Assembly: GCF_019800665.1 (NCBI RefSeq)
Contig: NZ_JAHVKO010000002.1
Span: 1 to 64,000 of the forward strand
Direction: 5' to 3'
DNA from: Microbulbifer agarilyticus
Lineage (GTDB): Bacteria > Pseudomonadota > Gammaproteobacteria > Pseudomonadales > Cellvibrionaceae
Length of the DNA: 64,000 nt
Shown: piece by piece, positions 58,139 through 64,000 of the stretch
How positions within the stretch are numbered: position 1 is the stretch's first letter
Layout of the letters: each line of letters begins with the position of its first letter
Translations under genes and position numbers: made by a program
Notes under the pieces: model-generated
Database searches by the model: none
What the model saw: the letters and a program-made list of their open reading frames with translations, nothing else
What the model was told of the DNA's origin: nothing

Positions 58139-58600
58139 ATGCGCAAATCCACCAACAAACGCCCCCCCTCTTTCAAGCTGTGGCTAGTATCCCCACTGTT
58201 GGTAACCTCCATTTTTGGTTTACCTGCCATGGCGGACACTGTGCAGGAGGAATTAAAGCGCTGCACCGAGTTTAGCGACGACAGTAAGCGGCTGGCCTGC
58301 TACGACAAGCTCGCGAACAACCTGCAAACACATGTAGAGCAGCGCTTCGGGCAGGAAGAAAAAAGGGCGATTCAAGAAGCCCCTGAATCGATTACGGCAA
58401 CTATCGAGAGCGCCCAGAAAGGTGCCTACGGTAAATACACCTTTACTCTGGATAATGGTCAAGTATGGCGGCAGACCGACAGCGGACGCACTATCTGGCG
58501 GGGCGGTGAACAGGTTACTCTGGAGCGCGGGGCACTCGGCTCTTTCTTTATGCGGAAGACCGAAGGGGGACGCGCCCTCCGGGTAAAACGGATTAAGTAA
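58139..58600 (+). CDS. exported VasI-like protein
   Basis: 153 residues from the ATG at 58139; the frame opens earlier. A signal peptide runs to about 35, ending in PAMADT. The motif CTEFSDDSKRLACYDKLA is the two-Cys pattern seen in VasI-type proteins annotated with type VI secretion. C-terminal beta strands with WRQTDSGRTIWRGGEQVTL complete it. No T6SS genes lie nearby, so it may be a general envelope factor. Confidence 0.75.
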   Translation: MRKSTNKRPPSFKLWLVSPLLVTSIFGLPAMADTVQEELKRCTEFSDDSKRLACYDKLANNLQTHVEQRFGQEEKRAIQEAPESITATIESAQKGAYGKYTFTLDNGQVWRQTDSGRTIWRGGEQVTLERGALGSFFMRKTEGGRALRVKRIK

Positions 58601-58620
58601 TCTGGTCACTACCGGTGAGT

Positions 58621-58638
58621 CCGCACCGAAAGGTGCGG
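58621..58638 (+). terminator. GNRA-capped hairpin after VasI-like gene
   Basis: CCGCACC-GAAA-GGTGCGG is a compact seven-base-pair hairpin 20 bases after the stop. It lacks a T-run. Confidence 0.5.
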
Positions 58639-58851
58639 ATAGACCTAAATTGTCTAACTCAACACTCCCAAATAACCAAAATCAAGATAACGGAATTTCG
58701 TCCAACTTACGTCACTTTGCATCGGCAACAGTGAAACAGCAGCCAATATGCTGACCCACGCTTCAAAACTCACCTGAACGTACTTACTGGTCGCGTATTC
58801 TCGGCATTTTTCCCCACGGAATTCTTCCCTTCACCTATAGTCAAATGGTCC

Positions 58852-58893
58852 GCATGGCAATTTTTGCGCCATGCCGCGATCCTGCGAAAGGAT
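58852..58893 (+). other. tandem hairpins in the leader of the sigma factor
   Basis: GCATGGC pairs with GCCATGC (58852-58874), and ATCCT with AGGAT (58879-58893). They lie just before the sigma-factor reading frame, in a 319-base gap with no other gene. They could be an RNA control element; no named riboswitch matches fully. Confidence 0.35.
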
Positions 58894-58919
58894 GACGCCG
58901 GTAATCTAACGGCAGCAGC

Positions 58920-60119
58920 GTGGTCCACAAGGTAAAACTACGCTGCCACAGCATAAGGTTCAGACTTTTGTCCCGAGTAAATATCGAAACAAGGGATGAC
59001 CAGTGGCTGAAGGAAAATAGCAACAATGTAACCGGGAGCAACTTCCAGCAAGAAGACCCGGACCAATCCATGCAACCCCGCGGGGAAGCCGTCGAGGAAG
59101 ACACAAGCACCGAGGACTCCCTCGGCGACAATGTCGGCACCCCGATGCAGAACTACCTCAAACACCTGTATCGGCTAGACCTCCTGACACCGGAGGATGA
59201 ACACACCACTACCTGCCTTTTAAGGGACCTGGAAGAAAAAATCATCGCCTTGTTGCAGAAGCGCGGCGTCACGCTAGTGGACTTGCGCAGCGAGGGCGTC
59301 GAGCAACGCGGTAGCACCGGTGCCTATGATCACGGGCTGATCATCGCGAAAGCGGATGAGCTACTCGAGAAAGGCAAAATTTCTCAGCGCGACCGCAGTG
59401 CGCTGCAAAATTTGATGAAGAAATTCAAGGCGCAACGCAAAAAGCTCATCCAATGCAACTTGCGGCTCGTCATCGCCATCGCGAAGCGTTTCCGAAACCC
59501 TTCGGTGCCTTTTATCGATCTGATTCAAGAAGGCAATGTGGGCTTAATGAAAGCCATTGAACGTTTCAAGCCGCAGATGGGATACCGTTTTTCCACCTAT
59601 GCGTACTGGTGGATCCAGCAGGAAATCCAATTGACCCTGCGGCGTAATGACGACATGGTGCGCCAGCCTGCGAACGTTCAGGATGACCTGCGCAATATCT
59701 ATCGCGCGATCAATCAGGTTCGCTCGGAGGGCCTGTCGGCCTCTGACGAAAACATCGCCAAGCAAACCGGGCTGGATATTGAACGGGTGCAGAGCCTGTT
59801 GAAATTGCCCGGACCGACAAGCTCACTGGATGACCCTATTTCTGACGACCAGAGCAGCACTCGTCTGGATTACGCACCGGCCGGTGAAATGTTCAATACC
59901 GATGAATTGGTGTCCAACCAGGAACTGGCACAGCGGCTGCGAGACGCCGTCAACAAATTGCCGCCAAGGCAACGTACGGTACTCAGCCTACGCTACGGTT
60001 TGATATCGGACCGCGACTGTTCTTTCCGCGTTATCGGAGAGCAGCTGGGCCTCAGTCAGGAGCGCGCAAGACAACTGCACTCCGACGCTTTGCGGCAACT
60101 GAAGCGCCAGTGGCGTTAA
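58920..60119 (+). CDS. divergent sigma-70-family RNA polymerase sigma factor
   Basis: 399 residues as read from GTG; a TTG at 58968 or ATG at 59067 are other starts. Regions are visible: 1.2 (TPMQNYLKHLYRLDLLTPED), 2.1-2.4 (NLRLVIAIAKRFRNP, FSTYAYWWIQQEIQ) and 4 (KLPPRQRTVLSLRYGL, helix-turn-helix VIGEQLGLSQERARQLHSDA). The segment after region 2.4 reads VRQPANVQDD, where primary and RpoS factors have RLPIH-like residues. It is therefore likely an alternative group 2/3 sigma with changed promoter choice. It is not safe to call it RpoS. Confidence 0.85.
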   Translation: MVHKVKLRCHSIRFRLLSRVNIETRDDQWLKENSNNVTGSNFQQEDPDQSMQPRGEAVEEDTSTEDSLGDNVGTPMQNYLKHLYRLDLLTPEDEHTTTCLLRDLEEKIIALLQKRGVTLVDLRSEGVEQRGSTGAYDHGLIIAKADELLEKGKISQRDRSALQNLMKKFKAQRKKLIQCNLRLVIAIAKRFRNPSVPFIDLIQEGNVGLMKAIERFKPQMGYRFSTYAYWWIQQEIQLTLRRNDDMVRQPANVQDDLRNIYRAINQVRSEGLSASDENIAKQTGLDIERVQSLLKLPGPTSSLDDPISDDQSSTRLDYAPAGEMFNTDELVSNQELAQRLRDAVNKLPPRQRTVLSLRYGLISDRDCSFRVIGEQLGLSQERARQLHSDALRQLKRQWR

Positions 60120-60145
60120 GGTAAATTAAACTAACCCTTGTAGAC

Positions 60146-60166
60146 GCGCCCCGAAACACGGGGCGC
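60146..60166 (+). terminator. terminator-like hairpin after the sigma gene
   Basis: GCGCCCCG-AAACA-CGGGGCGC is a strong eight-base-pair hairpin. The following bases are only moderately T-rich. Confidence 0.6.
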
Positions 60167-60236
60167 AGACCTTGTCTTCACAGAGAATCCCGCTAACCTT
60201 GTAATACTGCCTCTAACAGCAATAAACGGCGATTGC

Positions 60237-60896
60237 ATGATGCCCTTCTCTCCTCGTCATCCTGACTGTGATAACGCTTGTCTGCTCAGTGCAAACAACC
60301 AGCCAGTGCGCCCTATTCTGGCAACCCCGCAATATTTAATGGCCCTGTTCTGCACCGCTATCCTGATGCTGACCTCTGGCAATGCCAACGCCGGCTTTAC
60401 CGGGACAGACGGCAATCAGGAGTGGATATTTAGCGGTGGCAAGGGCATCAGCAGTGCCCTGATCCAGCAACGCTCCAATGCCGGCGCCGATATGCTGGGG
60501 GCGAACTGGTCCTACCAGTTTTATGATTACCCCAGCAGTCACAGACTCCAGTGGTGGGCTCAGGTCAGCTATAGCCATATGCGGATCCATCATCGTGGTG
60601 AAAGACAGAAGCAACAGATCTGGGAGCTCAAACCGGTTCTGCGGTGGTATCCGCAGCGGGAAGCCAAAGGTCTATTTGGTGAAGTCGGTGTCGGCGCGGC
60701 GTATTTAACCGAGCGCAGTTTTGGCAATATCGACTTGTCCACCAATCTGAATTTTTCTTTGCACTTTGGCTCGGGTTATACGCTGGATAATGGCCACACC
60801 TTGTCCGTCCGCTATAGCCACTTTTCCAATGGCTACACCAATACCCCCAATCCGGGCTTTGATTTCGCGTCACTGAACTGGCATGCAAAGTTTTAA
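60237..60896 (+). CDS. PagL-like lipid A 3-O-deacylase (acyloxyacyl hydrolase family)
   Basis: 219 residues. A signal segment with LMALFCTAILMLTSGNANA lies at about 34-52, so an internal ATG at 60339 could be the true start. The C-terminal motif YSHFSNGY...NPGFDF has the His-Ser-Asn active-site pattern of PagL beta-barrels in the outer membrane. PagL removes the 3-linked acyl chain of lipid A, changing immune and antibiotic properties. It directly follows the sigma gene. Confidence 0.87.
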   Translation: MMPFSPRHPDCDNACLLSANNQPVRPILATPQYLMALFCTAILMLTSGNANAGFTGTDGNQEWIFSGGKGISSALIQQRSNAGADMLGANWSYQFYDYPSSHRLQWWAQVSYSHMRIHHRGERQKQQIWELKPVLRWYPQREAKGLFGEVGVGAAYLTERSFGNIDLSTNLNFSLHFGSGYTLDNGHTLSVRYSHFSNGYTNTPNPGFDFASLNWHAKF

Positions 60897-61137
60897 CAGT
60901 GGGCCACGGTCAGCCATCCATCGGGTTACCCTGCAGAAAAGCTGAAGCAGGCCCCGGAAAGCGAACCGTAACAATTACATAAAGAGATTGTCACATCGGT
61001 CAGGGACAATGGTCGCACTCTAGCAGCACGCGTGATACGTGACTGCCAAGGCGCCGTACCGATATCGCACCCACCTGCATATCTCGCACCAAACACTAAA
61101 AACCTGCGCGGCGCAAATACACCGGATGTATAGCCGT

Positions 61138-62184
61138 ATGATCCAGACCATCTGCCACCTGATTGCCAGCCGTGAACACGGCGGGCTAGAAAAGCATGTC
61201 GCCGACCTGGCCGGCTGGCAGGTGCGCCATACCGATGCCCAGGTCGCAGTGATCGCGCACCCCCGTTACCTGCCTACTCTGGATGAACGTATTCAGTTTA
61301 TTCCGCTCAATACAGACCGCAGTCGTCACCACCCAAACCTCGTGTGGCGACTGGCCAACTTGATTCGCAAGGGTGAGTACCAGATCGTCCACGGCCATGG
61401 CTCAAAATCGGCGCAACTACTCGCGGCGGTACAGCCTTTTACCGAAACCCACCAAGTAATCACCCGGCACAATGTTCGTCACCCACGAGACAAGCTGGCC
61501 AGTGCATTTGACGCACGTATTGCAATTAGTGAAAACACCGTCGCCAACTCCAAGCTGGCTTGGAATATCATCCCCAATGGCGTTGAAATACAGGCATCCA
61601 GTCAAAAGTACGGCCCACTACCCGATCCGCTGAACGATAAACCAACGGTACTGGTCGCCAGCCGCCTGATAAAGGCACGCTGTATTGATGCCATAATCGA
61701 AGCTATTAGCCTGCTGCCAGACGTGCGCCTAATGGTGCTAGGTGACGGACCAGAGAAAGAAAGCCTGCAACAACATGTGAAGCGGCTGAGTGATAAAGTC
61801 GGGGGTATCGAAACCCGCGTAGAGTTCTTTTCAAGCAACAGCGCCATCGGGCATTTCATGCAGGCGGCAAATCTGGTGGTAATTCCCGCGGAAGTGGAAG
61901 GTACGCCCTACACGCTTATCGAATCACTATTACACCGAAGACCTGTGCTCGCAAACCGCGCCGGAAATGCGATCGACTACCTTCCAGCGGAATATCTGCT
62001 AGACAATGTGCAGGCTCAACACATTGCCGAAAAGATCGACTGCGCACTCAAAAATACGCAGTTGCTTAGTGACTTCGAACCTCTATTCCAACAAGCTGCC
62101 GAAAGCTTCACGCTGGACGCTATGGGCAGAGCGACCTGGGATGTATACACCCAACTTATCCCGGAAGCGGTAGCCTCCCAGTAA
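61138..62184 (+). CDS. glycosyltransferase family 4
   Basis: 348 residues from the ATG at 61138; an ATG at 61126 and a GTG at 61039 are possible. The N-terminal half has HGHGSKSAQLLAAV; the C-terminal half has the GT-B donor site with PTVLVASRLIKARCIDAI and EVEGTPYTLIESLL. It would move a sugar from a nucleotide donor in envelope or glycan synthesis. It is convergent with a second glycosyltransferase. Confidence 0.88.
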   Translation: MIQTICHLIASREHGGLEKHVADLAGWQVRHTDAQVAVIAHPRYLPTLDERIQFIPLNTDRSRHHPNLVWRLANLIRKGEYQIVHGHGSKSAQLLAAVQPFTETHQVITRHNVRHPRDKLASAFDARIAISENTVANSKLAWNIIPNGVEIQASSQKYGPLPDPLNDKPTVLVASRLIKARCIDAIIEAISLLPDVRLMVLGDGPEKESLQQHVKRLSDKVGGIETRVEFFSSNSAIGHFMQAANLVVIPAEVEGTPYTLIESLLHRRPVLANRAGNAIDYLPAEYLLDNVQAQHIAEKIDCALKNTQLLSDFEPLFQQAAESFTLDAMGRATWDVYTQLIPEAVASQ

Positions 62185-62204
62185 GCTACTCGGAGATAAC
62201 CCCT

Positions 62205-63380
62205 CTAGGAAACTCCGTTCACCTTATGGAACCAATCCACCGCACGCGCACCGGTTTCTTCGAGGCTGAACCCACTGAAGTCGATCGCCTCAGGCTCGTG
62301 CAGAATCGCCAAACATCTTGCTACAAGGTGTTCGTCCAAATCGCGACACTTAGCAACATCCTCACCTTCTGCAGTCAAACTCTGGGGTAGCCCCTGAGGA
62401 AAGCACTGTTGCAACACCTCCGCCCCCGGCCCACCGAGCGTTACTGCGGGGCATCCCATTGCGAGCGCTTCAGAAACCACCCGGCCGTCGGCATATAATG
62501 GGTCCGCCAGTTCAAAGGTAATGCGCGCGCTGGCATAAAGTTCGCGCATATCTCTGCGCGGCCCGAGAAATACGACATGTTCGGCAAGCCCCATGGACTC
62601 CGCTCGCCGTTCGAGTTCGCGAGCAAATTTTTCCTGCCCCGGTACAACCTCACCCACTACTAGACCAAACAGGTCTTCACGCTTCTGCTTCAGCTGAGCG
62701 AGCAGCTCCAGAAATTTGTCCTGCCCTCTTCCCGGACCAATTTCTCCAGGCAATAGCAGCCAGCTTCTTCCCTCGAGCTGAGGATAGTTATTAAGCAGGC
62801 GCTGCTGCCAATGTCCCGACACGGGAGCGCGTCGATCCAATTCTCGTACGTTTACTCCGCGATAAAGGTGGCGCACGGTAAATGGCTTGGGCGAACCTTC
62901 AGGGTCGGCAAGCGGTATCTCGAAGCGCTTTGACAAGCGTCGGGCAAGATCCTGTGAGGCAGTAAAAACCAGCTCGCCACGGGCAACGGCGCCCTTCATC
63001 CAGCCTCCCCCAAAGATACCCCCTTGTGGCCATCGATGAAGGAAAGTAATCAGACGCGGGCGCGCGGCCTCTGGAAGTGCCTGCCAAATCTTCCACCCAT
63101 GCCAACTGCACAGGCTATCGCGGCACAACAACACATCGGCCTGTAAGGACTCCAGCTGCTTCCGCACCTTGCGGTGCAGCCGGCCATTAATCAAACCCTT
63201 GCGGTGCACAGGCAGCTCAAAATGCTGGCAATTATGTAAAGTCAGGCGAGACACTAGAGAACCCCCGGAAGAAATCACCGAAGATTCATGACCTTGCCGG
63301 GCCATTTCTTGGGCAAATTCAAGGGCTTCTTGCGCTAACTTGCCGCCTTCCATCGACGGTACCACCTGAACAATTCGCAT
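62205..63380 (-). CDS. glycosyltransferase family 4
   Basis: 391 residues from the ATG at 63380 (GGAGAAAC site); the frame opens to 63533. The N-terminus MRIVQVVPSMEGG and GGKLAQEALEFAQEM are typical of GT4, and the donor site is LLPGEIGPGRGQDKFLELLA then DGRVVSEALAMGCPAV. Its partner and acceptor are unknown. It is convergent with the other GT4 gene and 21 bases from it. Confidence 0.88.
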   Translation of the reverse strand: MRIVQVVPSMEGGKLAQEALEFAQEMARQGHESSVISSGGSLVSRLTLHNCQHFELPVHRKGLINGRLHRKVRKQLESLQADVLLCRDSLCSWHGWKIWQALPEAARPRLITFLHRWPQGGIFGGGWMKGAVARGELVFTASQDLARRLSKRFEIPLADPEGSPKPFTVRHLYRGVNVRELDRRAPVSGHWQQRLLNNYPQLEGRSWLLLPGEIGPGRGQDKFLELLAQLKQKREDLFGLVVGEVVPGQEKFARELERRAESMGLAEHVVFLGPRRDMRELYASARITFELADPLYADGRVVSEALAMGCPAVTLGGPGAEVLQQCFPQGLPQSLTAEGEDVAKCRDLDEHLVARCLAILHEPEAIDFSGFSLEETGARAVDWFHKVNGVS

Positions 63381-63600
63381 GTTTCTCCATTCCCGCACAT
63401 CGTTCTTTACATGTGGTTTATTGTACCGCTGAATTATGCGCCAGAACGCACAAATTTCATTTTCCCGGCGCGGTTCACAAAACGCACGCCAACTAATCGC
63501 GCATAACGGTACAATGTCGTTAACACAAATCACGAGGCTGGCTGGTTAAATACAAACCAAAAAGTAAATTGGCAAACAGATAAGCAAATGGAAATAGCTT

Positions 63601-64000
63601 ATGAATAATCACTCTCCCACTATCGGTACTCGACTTTACGCCCAACTAGTAAGTTTGGCGCTTTGGCAAAAAACCATTTGGGTTCTGGCGGCCTTATTCT
63701 TGCTGCAGGCACATACTGCCCAGGCGGCTAGTGATCGCGGGCTGTTACTGGAGGCTCAGAAGGATGGGCAAACCGTCTACCTGTTGGGCTCAATTCATTT
63801 GGCCGACAAAAGTTTTTACCCTTTGCGGGAGGAAATTGAGCGCGCCTACAAAAGCAGCGATGCCCTGGTTGTTGAAGCAGACATTCTCGCCATGGAATCT
63901 AATGCCGCCCTGCAAATGCAGGTCATGCAAGAGTCGGTCTACCCCCCTGGCGAACAGCTTAAAGACAACGTATCACCAGAAGTCTACGGCCAGCTATTGG
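63601..64000 (+). CDS. TraB/GumN-family protein (partial, right edge)
   Basis: The ATG at 63601 opens a frame of 133 residues that continues past the edge. A hydrophobic export segment is at about 24-43. Then VYLLGSIHLADKSFYPLREE and DALVVEADI match the first TraB/GumN motifs (GSIH and ExD). This family includes Tiki-like metalloproteases; substrate unknown here. The start has no strong ribosome site. Confidence 0.8.
   Translation, partial: MNNHSPTIGTRLYAQLVSLALWQKTIWVLAALFLLQAHTAQAASDRGLLLEAQKDGQTVYLLGSIHLADKSFYPLREEIERAYKSSDALVVEADILAMESNAALQMQVMQESVYPPGEQLKDNVSPEVYGQLL

Noticed and set aside
58845-58920. Cyclic-di-GMP-I riboswitch in the sigma leader
   Set aside because: A CGAAAG hairpin followed by GACGC looks similar, but the essential ACAGGGCAAACC segment and the second hairpin are missing.
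58920-60119. Naming the sigma factor rpoS
   Set aside because: Regions after 2.4 differ too much from RpoS, and the nlpD neighbour is absent; left as divergent sigma-70.

Overview
The window reads as chromosome from a marine-type gammaproteobacterium. Gene order follows Pseudomonas in three blocks: thrS-infC-rpmI-rplT-pheS-pheT-ihfA-merR-tRNA-Pro; gyrA/serC/pheA/tyrA-aroA/cmk/rpsA/ihfB; and mtaD-ubiG-mupP-yciK. The accessory genes differ from Pseudomonas. Together this fits a Cellvibrionales-type organism such as Microbulbifer. The genus is an inference; no rRNA is present to test it.

Layout. 1-4.5 kb (- strand): a putative operon of three exported proteins: a pseudo-rhodanese protein, a transglutaminase-like protein, and a large Gly-rich repeat protein that runs off the left edge. 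It ends beside a tRNA-Pro. 4.8-12.9 kb: translation and IHF block, closed by tRNA-Val. 13.0-13.7 kb: a small membrane-protein/HTH module behind a double operator. 13.9-22.1 kb: an M16 peptidase lipoprotein and a five-gene ABC export operon with three successive adaptor proteins. 22.4-26 kb: an EamA transporter, uvrB and two identical tRNA-Asn genes. 26.1-33.2 kb: a reduced O-antigen-type locus (dehydratase, initiating sugar-phosphate transferase, epimerase), then comEA-like, pyrF, lapB, lapA and ihfB. 33.4-43.3 kb: rpsA, cmk, tyrA-aroA, pheA, serC and gyrA. 43.6-47.1 kb (+): mtaD-ubiG-mupP-yciK. 47.3-57.5 kb: accessory genes, namely a serine hydrolase, an unrecognised two-gene module with a caspase-like second protein, an N-acyl-D-amino acid hydrolase operon with two transporters, an MBL-fold enzyme and murQ. 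57.6-64 kb: an acidic anchored protein, a VasI-like protein, a divergent sigma-70 factor, a PagL-like lipid A deacylase, two glycosyltransferases and the start of a TraB/GumN protein.

How the parts connect. The housekeeping blocks supply translation, aromatic amino acid and serine synthesis, and the DNA architecture protein IHF (both subunits lie here, 27 kb apart). Envelope functions recur: lapAB control of LPS, O-antigen priming, lipid A deacylation, glycosyltransferases, and two muropeptide-recycling enzymes (MupP and MurQ). The best candidates for undescribed biology are the two-gene module at 49.0-51.6 kb with its upstream phased TGTAA repeats, the triple-adaptor exporter, the exported operon next to tRNA-Pro, and the paired dyads upstream of the membrane/HTH module.

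All functions come from reading motifs and gene order; no database search was run. Start codons were chosen by eye from ribosome-binding sites and family length.
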